A model generated the notes under the pieces. It saw nothing but the letters and a program-made list of their open reading frames with translations. It was not told the DNA's origin and searched no databases. Shown here piece after piece: positions 44,083 through 53,655 of a stretch of 64,000 bases of DNA; the first letter of the stretch is position 1; each line of letters opens with the position of its first letter. The stretch comes from Streptomyces sp. NBC_01304. GTDB lineage: Bacteria; Actinomycetota; Actinomycetes; Streptomycetales; Streptomycetaceae. The DNA lies in assembly GCF_035975855.1 (NCBI RefSeq), contig NZ_CP109055.1, positions 1,798,001 to 1,862,000 of the forward strand, given 5' to 3'. The position numbers and the translations under genes are program-made.

Positions 44083-44922
44083 TCACATGGCGCGGCGGCG
44101 GGGCAGGCTGATCCGGTAGCCGGAGTCGAGGAGTTCGGGCAGGTAGGTGCCGAGGGCGCGCACGCTCTGGGACCGGTTGCCGCCCGCGTCGTGGGACAGC
44201 ACCACCACGCCGGGGCCGGCGCCCGCCATGACGTTGCGGATGATGGTGCCGGTGCCCGGCTCCGTCCAGTCCAGGCTGTCCACGGTCCACGCCAGGGGCT
44301 CCATGCCGAGCTCGGCGCCGACCTCGAAGGCCGCCCGGTTCCAGGCACCGTAGGGAGCCCGGAACCACTGGGGGGATTCGCCGGTCACCTCCTCGATCGC
44401 CTCGCTGGTGCGCACGATCTCGTCGCGCACCGCGGCCCGGGACATCCGGGTCAGCTGGGGGTGGGACCAGGTGTGGTTGCCGACGACGTGCCCGTCGTCG
44501 ACGATCGCCTGCACCAAGTGCGGGAAGGCATCGACCATTTCACCGCACAGGAAGAACATCGCCCGGACGTCGTGCTTGCGCAGGGTGCGCAGGATGCCGG
44601 GCGTGTACCTGGGGTCGGGTCCGTCGTCGAAGGTGAGCACCATGCTGCGCCCACCGCCCTTGAGGCGCAGGATGGGCCGGCTGCGGACGGGCAGCTGGGT
44701 GGCCGTGACACGCTGCGGGCCCGCGGCGCCCATCGGCTGGAGGCGGTACGCGGACGGTTTCATGGGGCGGGCGGCCCGGGCGCCGGCCGCGCCCGGGACG
44801 GGCCGGGCGGGAGTGGCGGAGCTGCCGCACCCGGAGACGGCGCCGAGACCGAACACAGCGGCAGCTCCGGCGGCGCCGCGCAGCAGTGCGCGACGCCCCG
44901 AAAGCGATTCGTCGTTTTTCAT
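44083..44922 (-). CDS. Polysaccharide deacetylase family lipoprotein
   Basis: A 279-residue exported NodB-fold deacetylase. Twin arginines in SGRRALLRG and a lipobox VSGC suggest a Tat-exported lipoprotein. The NodB core shows LTFDDGPDP (catalytic Asp and metal Asp), metal ligands in HTWSHPQL, RAPYGAWN, and SHDAGGN near the end. It would remove acetyl groups from surface glycans or peptidoglycan. ATG 44922 fits the Tat signal. It follows the lysX gene's 3' end by about 95 bp and is convergent with the sortase gene. Confidence 0.9.
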   Translation of the reverse strand: MKNDESLSGRRALLRGAAGAAAVFGLGAVSGCGSSATPARPVPGAAGARAARPMKPSAYRLQPMGAAGPQRVTATQLPVRSRPILRLKGGGRSMVLTFDDGPDPRYTPGILRTLRKHDVRAMFFLCGEMVDAFPHLVQAIVDDGHVVGNHTWSHPQLTRMSRAAVRDEIVRTSEAIEEVTGESPQWFRAPYGAWNRAAFEVGAELGMEPLAWTVDSLDWTEPGTGTIIRNVMAGAGPGVVVLSHDAGGNRSQSVRALGTYLPELLDSGYRISLPRRRAM

Positions 44923-45017
44923 GACTAATGCCTCGCACGGCGGCATGCCGTGCGGCCTCAACAACACGGGGACGCGGGCGAAAACACCTGATGGGACCGG
45001 CTGGGGATGCGGAATCC

Positions 45018-48000
45018 TCAGCGACGCCTTACAAGGGGGAAGGGCAGCGTCTCCCGGATGGTCAGTCCGGTGAGGAACATGACGAGCCGGTCCACGCCGA
45101 TGCCCAGACCGCCGGTGGGCGGCATCGCGTATTCGAGGGCGTCCAGGAAGTCCTCGTCGAGCTCCATCGCCTCCGGGTCGCCGCCGGCCGCGAGCAGCGA
45201 CTGGGCGGTGAGGCGGCGGCGTTGCTCGACCGGGTCGGTCAACTCCGAGTAGGCGGTGCCCAGTTCGGTGCCGAAGGCGACGAGGTCCCAGCGTTCGGCG
45301 AGCCGGGGGTCGGTGCGGTGCTGGCGGGTGAGCGGGGAGACGTCGGTCGGGAAGTCCTTGTAGAAGGTGGGGAGTTCGGTCTTCTCCTCGACCAGGCGCT
45401 CGTACATTTCGAGGACGACGTCGCCACGTCCGTTCTCGGGGGTGTACGGCACCCCGGCACGGTCGCAGTGCCGGTGCAGCTCGGGCAGCTCGGTGTCGGC
45501 GTCGATCTCCTCGCCGAGGGCCTCGGAGATGGCGCCGTACACGGTCTTGACCGGCCAGAGCCCGGAGATGTCGTGCTCGACGAGCTTGCCGCTCTCATCG
45601 GCCTTGCGGGCGACCGCCGAGCCGAAGGCCGCGGTCGCGGCGCCCTGGATGAGCTCGCGGGTGAGGTTGAGCATCACGTCGTAGTCGGCGAAGGCCTGGT
45701 AGGCCTCCAGCATCGTGAACTCGGGGTTGTGCTTGTAGCTCACGCCCTCGTTGCGGAAGGTGCGGCCCATCTCGAAGACCTTCTCCAGGCCGCCGACGCA
45801 GAGCCGCTTGAGGTAGAGCTCGGGGGCGATGCGCAGATAGAGGTCGAGGTCGTAGGCGTTGATGTGGGTGGTGAAGGGGCGGGCGTTGGCGCCGCCGTGG
45901 ATCTGCTGCAGCATCGGCGTCTCGACCTCGAGGTAGCCGCGCTCCAACAGGCCCTGGCGCAGCGCCTGTACGGCCGTCGAGCGGGCGCGTACGACGTCGC
46001 GGGCATCCGGGTTGGCTACCAGGTCGACATAGCGGCGGCGAACCTTGGCCTCGGGGTCGGCGAGGCCGCGGCGCTTGTCGGGGAGCGGGCGCAGGCACTT
46101 GCCGGTGAGCTGCCAGTCGGTGACGAAGACGGAAAGCTCGCCCTTGTCGGAGGCGGCGATCTCGCCGTTCGCCGTGATGTGGTCGCCGATGTCGGTGGTG
46201 GCGGTGAAGCTCTTCAAGGCGTCCAAGTGCTCGCGGGTGAAGGCGAGTTGCAGGTCGCCCGACCAGTCGCGCAGGACCGCGAAGGCGACGCCGCCGAGGT
46301 TGCGTACCAGCATCACGCGGCCCGCGACGGTCACCTGCTCCCCGGTGCGAGTGCCCGCGGTGAGCGAGGGGTGGGCGGCGCGGATCTCGGCGAGGGTGTG
46401 GGTGCGCTGGGCGATGCCGACCGGGTAGGGGTCGATGCCGCTGTCCTGGAGGCGCTGCAGTTTGCGGTGGCGGATGCGGACCTGTTCGGGCAGGCCGGCG
46501 GTGGGGTCCTGGTCCTCGGCGGCCGTTGCGCCCAGGCCGAGTTCTTCGATGGGGGGCAGGCCCGCGGTGGTCGAGGGCTGCACGAAGCGGGCGGGCCGGT
46601 GGCCCTTGGCCCAGAGGTTGCTCATGGACGGTACGGAGACGAAGCCCTCGGCGATGCCGGACGCCAGCGAGATCCGGGCGAGCGAGCCCGCGTCGCCGTA
46701 GCAGATGAAGCGGGGGTACCACTCGGGGTCGTACTTGGCGTTGGAGCGGTACAGGGCCTCCAGCTGCCACCACTTGGAGAAGAACAGCAGCAGCTTGCGC
46801 CACAGCCGCAGGATCGGGCCCGCGCCGATCCGGCCGCCCTCCTCGAAGACGGCGCGGAAGACGGCGAAGTTGAGGGAGATCCGGCGCACGCCCAACTTGC
46901 CGACGACGGCGCACAGTTCGGCGACCATGAACTCCATGACGCCGTTGGGTGCGGAGCGGTCGCGGCGCATCAGGTCGAGGGAGATGCCGTCCTTGCCCCA
47001 GGGGACGAAGGACAGCAGGGCGAGCAGCTTGCCGTTCGCGTCCATGCACTCGACGAGCAGGCAGTCGCCGTCCTGCGGGTCGCCGAGCCGGTCCAGGGCC
47101 ATGGAGAAGCCGCGCTCGGTCTCCGTGTCGCGCCAGGCGTCGGCGCGGTCGATGATCTGCTCCATCTCCTCGTCGGAGAGGCTGGAGTGGCGGCGCACCC
47201 GGCAGGTGGCGCCGGTGCGCTTGACGCGGTTGACGGCCTGGCGGGTGACGCGCATGTCGCGGCCGTCGAGGTCGAACTTGGCGACGTGCAGGATCGCCTC
47301 GTCGCCGAGTTCCAGCGCGCCGAGGCCGTGCCGGGCGAAGGCCCTGGCGCCCTCCTCGGAGGCGCCCATGCAGGCCGGCGCCCAGGCGTAGCGCTTGGCG
47401 GCTTCCAGCCAGGCCTCGATGGCCTGGTCCCAGGAGCCGGGGTCGCCCACCGGGTCGCCACTGGCCAGGACGACGCCCGCCTCGACGCGGTAGGTGACGG
47501 CGGCCTTGCCGTTGGGCGAGAAGACGACGGCCTTGTCGCGGCGGGTGGCGAAATAGCCGAGCGAGTCGTTCTCGCCGTACGCGCCGAGCAGGGCCCTGAT
47601 GCGGGGCTCCTCGTCGCCGTGCAGGGCCGCTTCCATGCGCTGCGAGCGGAACAGGGTGAGGGCGGCGTGGATCAGCGCGAGGGCGCCGAACAGGCCGAGG
47701 AAGAAGTACAGCGGGCGCGGCGGCGAACCGTCGAACTGCCGCCCGGAGACCAGGCCGCCGCAGACCCGGTTGGCCGCCCACAGGAAGCGCTGGCCGCGCT
47801 CCAGGGTGCCCGGGAAGAGCTCGACCAGGCCCCAGCCGATGAGGATCGACGAGCCCAGGCCGGCCGCGAGGATGCCGAGGGCCCGCAGGAACGCGCCGCG
47901 CCTGGAGTCCGCGTAGAACTCCCGGTACGCGAGGACCAGGACGACCAGGGCGGCGGCACAGACGACCGCGGAGGCGAGGTTGTCGTGCCAGTGACCCTGT

Positions 48001-48380
48001 GCGATGCGGATGCCGTCCCAGATGAGCAGCAGGGACAGATAGGCGACGACGATGCGCCAGGCAATGGTCTTGCGGGAGGCGCAGGCCGCGGCGAGCAGGA
48101 ACAGGAACACCGCGTAGGCGAGGTTCGGGCTGACCGGCACGGTGGCGTGGTCCAGGGCCCGGGTGACCGGCGCGAAGAGGCGGCGCAGCGGTGCGATGAG
48201 CGCGGTGACGGCACAGTAGAGGCCGAGCAGGCCGAAGGCGGTCGCGAAGCCGTCCGGCACCTTGGCAAGGAAGCCCTGGCCGCGTCCCGGTTCGGGCTCG
48301 CGGTCCACCGCCTTGCCCTTGTCCCGCGGCGGCGGCCCCTCGGATATCGGGGGCCCGGACTCCTCCACGCTGGCACTCAT
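45018..48380 (-). CDS. lysX: Bifunctional lysylphosphatidylglycerol synthase / lysyl-tRNA ligase LysX
   Basis: A 1120-residue fusion. The N-terminal part has about six transmembrane helices (residues 35-240) and a DUF2156 transferase domain (to about 600) that moves lysine from Lys-tRNA to phosphatidylglycerol. The C-terminal 500 residues are a class II lysyl-tRNA synthetase with an OB-fold ([15 protein letters not shown]) and motifs [21 protein letters not shown] (split: [17 protein letters not shown]) and [15 protein letters not shown]. Lysinylated lipid protects from cationic peptides. ATG 48380 is favoured although the ribosome site is weak. It is divergent from a universal stress gene. 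Confidence 0.94.
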   Translation of the reverse strand: MSASVEESGPPISEGPPPRDKGKAVDREPEPGRGQGFLAKVPDGFATAFGLLGLYCAVTALIAPLRRLFAPVTRALDHATVPVSPNLAYAVFLFLLAAACASRKTIAWRIVVAYLSLLLIWDGIRIAQGHWHDNLASAVVCAAALVVLVLAYREFYADSRRGAFLRALGILAAGLGSSILIGWGLVELFPGTLERGQRFLWAANRVCGGLVSGRQFDGSPPRPLYFFLGLFGALALIHAALTLFRSQRMEAALHGDEEPRIRALLGAYGENDSLGYFATRRDKAVVFSPNGKAAVTYRVEAGVVLASGDPVGDPGSWDQAIEAWLEAAKRYAWAPACMGASEEGARAFARHGLGALELGDEAILHVAKFDLDGRDMRVTRQAVNRVKRTGATCRVRRHSSLSDEEMEQIIDRADAWRDTETERGFSMALDRLGDPQDGDCLLVECMDANGKLLALLSFVPWGKDGISLDLMRRDRSAPNGVMEFMVAELCAVVGKLGVRRISLNFAVFRAVFEEGGRIGAGPILRLWRKLLLFFSKWWQLEALYRSNAKYDPEWYPRFICYGDAGSLARISLASGIAEGFVSVPSMSNLWAKGHRPARFVQPSTTAGLPPIEELGLGATAAEDQDPTAGLPEQVRIRHRKLQRLQDSGIDPYPVGIAQRTHTLAEIRAAHPSLTAGTRTGEQVTVAGRVMLVRNLGGVAFAVLRDWSGDLQLAFTREHLDALKSFTATTDIGDHITANGEIAASDKGELSVFVTDWQLTGKCLRPLPDKRRGLADPEAKVRRRYVDLVANPDARDVVRARSTAVQALRQGLLERGYLEVETPMLQQIHGGANARPFTTHINAYDLDLYLRIAPELYLKRLCVGGLEKVFEMGRTFRNEGVSYKHNPEFTMLEAYQAFADYDVMLNLTRELIQGAATAAFGSAVARKADESGKLVEHDISGLWPVKTVYGAISEALGEEIDADTELPELHRHCDRAGVPYTPENGRGDVVLEMYERLVEEKTELPTFYKDFPTDVSPLTRQHRTDPRLAERWDLVAFGTELGTAYSELTDPVEQRRRLTAQSLLAAGGDPEAMELDEDFLDALEYAMPPTGGLGIGVDRLVMFLTGLTIRETLPFPLVRRR

Positions 48381-48458
48381 GGTCCCGACTCTAAGAAGAG
48401 CTTGCCGACCCCGCCCGTCGAGCGGGTGCCGATGAGCGGCGGGCGAGGGGCCCTGGGC

Positions 48459-48464
48459 TAGCCT
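48459..48464 (+). promoter_or_regulatory. -10 box of leaderless universal stress gene
   Basis: TAGCCT lies 7 nt before the GTG start at 48472, without a ribosome site, as in other leaderless genes of this window. Confidence 0.5.
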
Positions 48465-48471
48465 CGGGGCC

Positions 48472-48933
48472 GTGACCGAAGACCAGTCCCAGCAGTTCGA
48501 GCGCGGTACTGACGGACCCAAGGTGATCGTCGTCGGCGTCGACGGCTCCGACTCCTCCTTGCGGGCTGCGGCATATGCCGGAGGCCTGGCCCGGAGACAG
48601 AACGCGCTGCTCGCGGTCGTCTACGTACAGCCGCTGCTCGCGGCCGGAGCCGCCATGGGTGCGCCCGTCGCCGACACCACCGACGAGATCGCCGAGAGCC
48701 TGATCCAGGAGATCCGGGAGAGCGCCGAGCGGGTGAAGGGCATATTCGACGTGCGCTGGGAGTTCCACACCTTCCGCGGCGACCCGTACAGCGGCCTGGT
48801 CGGCGCGGCGGACGACCTCAAGGCGGACGCCGTGGTGGTGGGCACGTCCGAGCAGGCGGGACACCGGATCATCGGGTCGATCGCGGTACGCCTCGTGAAG
48901 GCGGGGCGGTGGCCGGTGACGGTGGTGCCGTAG
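48472..48933 (+). CDS. Universal stress protein (UspA family)
   Basis: A 153-residue single-domain universal stress protein. The entry strand [13 protein letters not shown] is at residues 17-29, and the C-terminal ATP-binding motif G-x2-G-x9-GS is altered to [21 protein letters not shown] (split: [19 protein letters not shown]), retaining GS before the last helix. ATP binding is therefore possible but not certain. The GTG start is probably leaderless. A clear terminator follows. It is divergent from lysX, and both may respond to envelope or energy stress. Confidence 0.92.
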   Translation: MTEDQSQQFERGTDGPKVIVVGVDGSDSSLRAAAYAGGLARRQNALLAVVYVQPLLAAGAAMGAPVADTTDEIAESLIQEIRESAERVKGIFDVRWEFHTFRGDPYSGLVGAADDLKADAVVVGTSEQAGHRIIGSIAVRLVKAGRWPVTVVP

Positions 48934-48973
48934 CGCTGCGCGGCTCACCCGCAGAACGCCGCTCGGCAGCGAA

Positions 48974-49002
48974 GAGCCCCCGCCCGGTGAGGGCGGGGGC
49001 TC
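48974..49002. terminator. Terminator hairpin
   Basis: Perfect 12-bp stem GAGCCCCCGCCC (48974-48985) and GGGCGGGGGCTC (48991-49002) with loop GGTGA, between the convergent universal stress gene and the 65-residue protein gene. Confidence 0.92.
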
Positions 49003-49016
49003 GGTCATGCGGTCGG

Positions 49017-49214
49017 CTACCTCAGCGTGCCGTCCTTCTTTAGCTGCTTGACGTACGCGCGGTCCGATCGGGCCCTCTTGATCTTGGCCCTCGCTTCCTT
49101 CATGTCCCGCGTGTCCAGCCGGGCTCGGCGCACATCGGCCGCCGGGTTCAGGCCGAAGATCCGACGCCACACCGTGCGCTTGGTCGGCTTCTTGTCCGGG
49201 TCGAACGTCACCAT
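49017..49214 (-). CDS. Small basic protein of unknown function
   Basis: A 65-residue, strongly basic protein (many Lys and Arg, e.g. KARAKIKRARSDRAYVKQL) beginning MVTFDPDKKPTKRTVWRR. It probably binds nucleic acid or is a short structural protein, but no domain is recognised. It ends 15 nt from a perfect terminator, which supports a real gene. A ribosome-like GAGAGGGGG lies upstream of the ATG at 49214. Confidence 0.65.
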   Translation of the reverse strand: MVTFDPDKKPTKRTVWRRIFGLNPAADVRRARLDTRDMKEARAKIKRARSDRAYVKQLKKDGTLR

Positions 49215-49316
49215 GACGCCCCCTCTCCCCTACCCGTTGACGGTACGCGCGGGCGAGACGGAGAGAGCCGGTGCATCAGGGCCGGACCGCGATCGGGCTC
49301 GCGGCGGCCGACGGCG

Positions 49317-50525
49317 CTACTGCCCCATCACAAGCCCCTGCTTCGCCGCCCCCCGGCTCAGCACCACCCGGCGGATGCGGTCGCGTACGTCCGTGTAGTC
49401 CGCGCCGCGCTTGATGGCCGCGTTGAGGTTGACGACGCGACCCTCCTCCGTGTCGAACCACTGCGGGATGAACTCGGCCTTGCCGGTCTCCCAGCGGCCG
49501 CCGGGCTGCTTCGGGGGCAGGAAGGTGAAGCGGCCGATCGTGCCCATGTTGCCTCGGGGGTCGTGGGCGCCCGAGTAATTGATCATGCTGCCGGCGATCT
49601 GGTCGCCCATGCCGTAGATCACCCAGGTTCCGTTGACCTTCTCGTACGCCTGCGGGACATGGGCGTGGGTGCCGATGATCAGGTCGATGTCGGGGCGGCC
49701 ACCGGACCGCGAGGCGGTGAGGCGGCGGGCGAGGGTGCGCTGCTTGGCATCGGGGGCGTCCTGCCACTCCGTGCCCCAGTGCGGGCTGAAGACGACGATG
49801 TCGGCGCCGGCCTTACGGGCGGCGCGCGCATCGGCGATGATCTTCCGCTCGTTGAGCTGATTCACCGCCCAGGGCTGGCCCTTGGGCAGCGGGAAGCCGT
49901 TCGTGCCGTACGTGGCGGCGATGTGCGCGACCTTGGCGGCGCCCACGTTCATGAGCGTGGGCCTGCTCGCGTCCTTCGCCGAGCGGTACGAGCCGGAGTG
50001 CCGGATGCCCGCCTTGTCGAGGGCGTCCAGGGTGCGGCGCAGCCCCTGCGGGCCGGCGTCCAGGGTGTGGTTGGAGGCCGTGGAGCAGGCGTCGTAGCCC
50101 GTCTCGGCGAGGGCCGCGGCCACCTGGGGCGGGGACTTGAAGGTCGGGTAGCCGGTGTAGTCGCCGTTCGCTCCGTAGACGGTCTCCATGTGACAGATCG
50201 CCAGATCCGCCTTGGAGATCACCGGCTTGGCGCCCGCGAGCATCTGCGTGAAGTCGTAACCGTCGCCCCCCGCATCCGCGTTGGCCTGGCGGATGATCGA
50301 GGCGTGCGGCAGCACATCGCCGGTCGCGGCGATGGTGATCCCGCGCGCCGCCTTGCCGTGGCCGCCGCCCGCCGGGGAGGGCGCCCCGGGAAGCGGGGCG
50401 TCGGCCGCCGGGCCCGGTGCGGGCGCCTGCGAGGCGGTGCATGCCGCGGTCGCCGAGAGCAGTGCGGCGGCGAGGACCGCCATGCCCTGTCGCGTGCGGG
50501 GTGAGCGCTGAGTGCGCTGAGTCAT
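49317..50525 (-). CDS. CapA family metallophosphatase-like lipoprotein
   Basis: A 402-residue exported protein of the CapA/PgsA family (poly-gamma-glutamate synthesis-associated metallophosphatase fold). A signal peptide with lipobox-like ATAAC lies at residues 25-29. The core has ITIAATGDVLPH at the start, ICHMETVYGANGDY, ASNHTLDAGPQGL, FSPHWGTEW and IIGTHAHVPQAYE, which carry the metal ligands. Full poly-glutamate operons (capB, capC) are absent, so it may be a surface hydrolase. ATG 50525 has GGAG 10 nt upstream. Confidence 0.88.
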   Translation of the reverse strand: MTQRTQRSPRTRQGMAVLAAALLSATAACTASQAPAPGPAADAPLPGAPSPAGGGHGKAARGITIAATGDVLPHASIIRQANADAGGDGYDFTQMLAGAKPVISKADLAICHMETVYGANGDYTGYPTFKSPPQVAAALAETGYDACSTASNHTLDAGPQGLRRTLDALDKAGIRHSGSYRSAKDASRPTLMNVGAAKVAHIAATYGTNGFPLPKGQPWAVNQLNERKIIADARAARKAGADIVVFSPHWGTEWQDAPDAKQRTLARRLTASRSGGRPDIDLIIGTHAHVPQAYEKVNGTWVIYGMGDQIAGSMINYSGAHDPRGNMGTIGRFTFLPPKQPGGRWETGKAEFIPQWFDTEEGRVVNLNAAIKRGADYTDVRDRIRRVVLSRGAAKQGLVMGQ

Positions 50526-50998
50526 CGGCCAGGCTCCGTCATTCGGTGAATCGGGGATTCGCTCGGATAGCAGCCAGATGAATCCACATTTGGACACAAG
50601 AGGAGTCAAGGAGCAATACCGGCTTAGTCCCTGAAACGGAGTCAGATCCTTCCATTTGCCTCCACGGGACGTCCTCCGCGCGGACCTCGAGCACAGGTCG
50701 CGAAGTGGCCGGGGCCATACTCGAGAACCGGGTCCCGCGGACGCCGGAGCCGGTAGCGTGAACCCCCGTGCGCAGAAGGCAGCACGCGCACCGCGGCGAG
50801 TTCTTCCGGGTTGCGCCACCGACCTGGGCCGAAACCGGAGCCCGAGTCAAACCTCCGTAAAACCCCTTGCTCGCGGCCTCGTTGAGTAATCGGCTACTCC
50901 CAGCCGTTCAACTCACCCCGCCGCTTGCCCAACGGAGCGGGGGCCTCGCCCGCGAACGGAGCCGGAGGGACCGGAGGAAGCTCAGAAAGGCGATCAGG
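50526..50998. other. 473-bp divergent intergenic region
   Basis: It holds two overlapping dyads near the CapA-like gene: ATTC-GGT-GAAT (50541-50551) and GAATC-GGG-GATTC (50548-50560). Further along, TAGCGT at 50754-50759 sits 8 nt before a GTG at 50768 that opens a 30-codon frame to 50860 (start MRRRQHAHRGEFF), a possible leaderless small gene or simply the promoter of the gene at 50999. Nothing else was recognised. Confidence 0.5.
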
Positions 50999-51508
50999 AT
51001 GCCGCACAGAAGCACGAACGACGCCGGCAGCAGTGGAGAGCTGACGGTGCCGATGGCCTGGTTGTACGCGGAGTACATCGCCGATGAGCTCCTGCGCACC
51101 GGCGACCTCATGCCGCCCACGTCGTTCGAGTACCGGGCCGGGCGCGACGCGCTGGCCCTGACGATCTTCCTGTCGGACGCCGACGGGGAACTCTCCGGCA
51201 TCCGGGTCATCTCCCAGCTGGAGACCTGGCTCTCGCTGACGGCGTACGACCAGCCGTGGCAGGACTGGGTCAGCGAGCGGATGGACCGCCTGGAGGAACA
51301 GGCCTTCGAGGCCGGCGGCGTCGGGCCCGACCTGGATCTCGCGCGGGTCGCCTGGACCTGGCTGCAGGAGACGGAGCTGCTCGCCCCCGACCTGGACGCG
51401 GCGCTCCTCGAAGGCGCGGCGCAGGGCGAGGACGACGGGCCGAAGGTGTGGACGCCCGCCTGGCAGCTGGGGCTGCCGCTCGGGCATCTGGCGATCCACC
51501 TGTTCTGA
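50999..51508 (+). CDS. Conserved hypothetical protein
   Basis: A 169-residue soluble acidic protein without a recognised domain. Residues 15-60 (VPMAWLYAEYIADELLRTG, TSFEYRAGRDALALTIFL) mix helix and strand. The second half is rich in Trp, Asp and Glu (LARVAWTWLQETELL). ATG 50999 follows AAGG about 10 nt upstream. It precedes a zinc anti-sigma factor gene by 82 nt on the same strand, in the place where an ECF sigma factor gene is usually found, but it shows no sigma-factor motifs. Confidence 0.65.
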   Translation: MPHRSTNDAGSSGELTVPMAWLYAEYIADELLRTGDLMPPTSFEYRAGRDALALTIFLSDADGELSGIRVISQLETWLSLTAYDQPWQDWVSERMDRLEEQAFEAGGVGPDLDLARVAWTWLQETELLAPDLDAALLEGAAQGEDDGPKVWTPAWQLGLPLGHLAIHLF

Positions 51509-51590
51509 ACGCTTCGGCGGTCTGCTGCGTACGGGAGGGCCCAGGGCAGTACCTGAGGTCGCAGCAGCACCGCTGAACGTAAGGATCGAC

Positions 51591-52235
51591 ATGAGGACCC
51601 TCGAGCCGCATCGCGATGCCGGCGCCTATGCGCTCGGCGTCCTCGACCGGGCGGACGCGTTCCGCTTCGAGGACCACCTCATGGCCTGCCCGGCCTGTGT
51701 CCTGACGGTGGATGAATTCGCCGGTACGGCAAGGGTGTTGGGGCACTACTCCACGCTCACGCCGTCCGTCGTCGGGCCACTGGCCGCGCCCTCCCCCGCC
51801 CTCCTCGAGCGGCTGCTGCACGAGGTGACTCCGGCGCGCGCACGGTGGCCGAGGGTGGTGGCGGCCGGTGCGGTGGCCGTGGGTCTCGCGGCCGTCGGGG
51901 GCCTCCTGGTGCTGCCCGGCGCGCCCGAGGACGGCCTGCGGATCTCCGCGCACGACCCGGCTACCGGGGTGGCCGCCGTACTCACGGAGCGGGGCCGGGA
52001 CTGGGGCACGGAGGTCGGCCTCGAGGTCCGTGACGCTCGCGGGCCCCGGGTGTGCGAGCTGATCGCCGTCGCCGCCGACGGCACGGAACAGACCGTGACG
52101 ACATGGGCGGTGTCGGGGCGGCGCGGCGAGGCGGTGCGCACGCAGGGCGGGTCGGCCCTGCGGCCGGACGACATCGACCGGTTCGAGGTGCGGACGGCCG
52201 AGGGGCGCAGGCTCGTGACCTTGCGTCAGCCGTAA
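51591..52235 (+). CDS. Zinc-finger anti-sigma factor, single membrane span
   Basis: A 214-residue anti-sigma factor. The N-terminal zinc anti-sigma motif H-x3-C-x2-C is present in DHLMACPAC (residues 28-36), preceded by the usual ALGVLD helix. A transmembrane segment follows at about 88-110 (VVAAGAVAVGLAAVGGLLVL). The extracellular C-terminal domain has GRDWGTEVGLEVRD, as in RskA-type proteins. Such factors bind an ECF sigma factor, normally encoded just upstream; none is present here, so its partner must lie elsewhere. Confidence 0.85.
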   Translation: MRTLEPHRDAGAYALGVLDRADAFRFEDHLMACPACVLTVDEFAGTARVLGHYSTLTPSVVGPLAAPSPALLERLLHEVTPARARWPRVVAAGAVAVGLAAVGGLLVLPGAPEDGLRISAHDPATGVAAVLTERGRDWGTEVGLEVRDARGPRVCELIAVAADGTEQTVTTWAVSGRRGEAVRTQGGSALRPDDIDRFEVRTAEGRRLVTLRQP

Positions 52236-52269
52236 AGCCGTACGCCGCAGCCGTGCGGCCGTACGCCAC

Positions 52270-53143
52270 CTACTTCAAGAGCCTCGACATCCGGCGGTCG
52301 GCGAGCGGCTTGCCGCCCGTCTGGCAGGTGGGGCAGTACTGCAACGACGAGTCGGCGAAGGACACTTCGCGGATCGTGTCCCCGCACACCGGGCAGGGCT
52401 CCCCGGTGCGGCCGTGCACGCGCAGGCCGCTCTTCTTCTCCGACTTGAGCCTGCCCGCAGCGAGGCCGCGCGAGCGCTCGACGGCGTCCTGCAGGGTGCT
52501 GCGCAGGGCCTCGTACAGGACCTCGACGTCGTCGCAGGTGAGGTGGTCGGCGAGCTTGAACGGCGACATCTTCGCCGCATGAAGGATCTCGTCGCTGTAC
52601 GCGTTTCCGATTCCCGCGATCAGGCCCTGGTCCCGCAACGCCCCCTTGATCTGGCGGCGTTCACCGTGCAGCAGCGCCGCGAGGGCCGCCGCGTCGAAGC
52701 CGGGGGCGAGCGGGTCGGGGCCGAGGCGGGCGATGCCGCGGACCTCTGCCGGATCCCGTACGACGTACACGGCGAGGCCCTTCTTCGTGCCCGCCTCGGT
52801 GAGGTCGAAGCCCGAGCCGTCCTCGAAGGCGACGCGCAGGGCGAGCGGGCCCTTGCCCGGCTTGGGCATGCCGTCGGGGGAGGCGGTCCTTCCAGTGCAG
52901 CCAGCCCGCCCGGGCGAGGTGGGTGACGAGGTGCAGCTCCCGCTCCCCCTCCCCCACGGTCAGGTCGAGGAACTTGCCGTGCCGCCGCACGGCCGTCACC
53001 GGTTCGCCCTCGAGCGCGGTCGGCGGCGGCTCGTACGTCTTGAGGACACTGACCGCGACGGGCAGCACCCGCACCAGCGTCAGGCCGACGGCGTGGTCGC
53101 CCAGGAAGTCCTTGAGCGACTCGACTTCGGGGAGCTCGGGCAT
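52270..53143 (-). pseudogene. Fpg/Nei family DNA glycosylase with a frameshift
   Basis: A base-excision repair glycosylase of about 290 residues, read in two frames. The first part starts MPELPEVESLKDFLG (the Pro-Glu N-terminus is catalytic) and has the conserved lysine in RRHGKFLDL. The second part, in another frame, resumes at GKGPLALRVAFEDGSGFDLT and ends with the zinc finger C-x2-C-x16-C-x2-C (CPVCGD to CPTC). The break is at GGGGG, 52876-52880; removing one base restores a continuous protein. Either a sequencing error or a real disrupted gene. ATG 53143 is the proper start. Confidence 0.85.
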
Positions 53144-53176
53144 GGTTCCAGCCTGCCGCATCCGGCGGCGGAACGC

Positions 53177-53437
53177 TCAGCTTCGTCTGCGTCGCAGGGC
53201 GGTGGGGCGGGGTGCGTCGGGGCCCGGGTAGTCCGGGTCCTGTTCGGCCGTGGGCAGATCGCCGTGGCCCTGCGACCAGTGGTTGACCCAGCCGCAGATG
53301 CCGCATGCGTACCGCCCGTTGAGCCCCGCCACCTGGGCGCCGCACTGCGGGCATTCGGTGCTGGTGATCTCCGCGCCGGTCGGGGAGGTGTCCACGACGT
53401 GCTCGGCGTGCGGGGCGGTCGGCGGCTGGTCGGTCAT
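53177..53437 (-). CDS. Zinc-ribbon protein of unknown function
   Basis: An 86-residue protein with one zinc ribbon: ECPQCGAQVAG and YACGICGWVNHW, i.e. C-x2-C then C-x2-C spaced by about 13 residues. The tail is Pro/Asp/Arg-rich. Similar short proteins occur widely in Streptomyces; the role (protein or nucleic acid contact) is unknown. It lies 33 bp upstream of the glycosylase gene on the same strand and may be co-transcribed with it. Confidence 0.8.
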   Translation of the reverse strand: MTDQPPTAPHAEHVVDTSPTGAEITSTECPQCGAQVAGLNGRYACGICGWVNHWSQGHGDLPTAEQDPDYPGPDAPRPTALRRRRS

Positions 53438-53513
53438 GGCGGGAGCCTACCCAGGCTGGGGCGGGCCGCACGTGCCGCTGCGGGGCCGCGAAGGTGGGGC
53501 GACGGCCCGGGGC

Positions 53514-53655
53514 CTACCCAGCGGGCCGCGTCCCGCACCTGCTGCGGGGCCCCCGCTGCAGGTGCGGCGCGTGCTCGGCCGCGATCCGCTTCCGCGTGCC
53601 ACCGCAGCACCGCCGCAGGACAACGGCCACAGCCACGTGCGGCGACGCCCGGGAC
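53514..53655 (-). repeat. Degenerate tandem copy of the 3' end of the next gene
   Basis: About 141 bp that repeat the sequence from 53655 onward with substitutions and at least one indel. Read on the minus strand it encodes a near copy of the last 40 or so residues of the neighbouring protein (TWLWPLS, then RIAAEHAPHLQRGPR, then the stop). The matching flank CTACCCAGC occurs at both 53514 and 53655. Confidence 0.75.

Noticed and set aside
44928..48461. Open frame of 1177 codons on the plus strand opposite lysX
   Set aside because: It mirrors lysX through third-position GC bias, has Val/Gly/Glu/Ala-rich shadow composition and no domain; lysX carries complete motifs.
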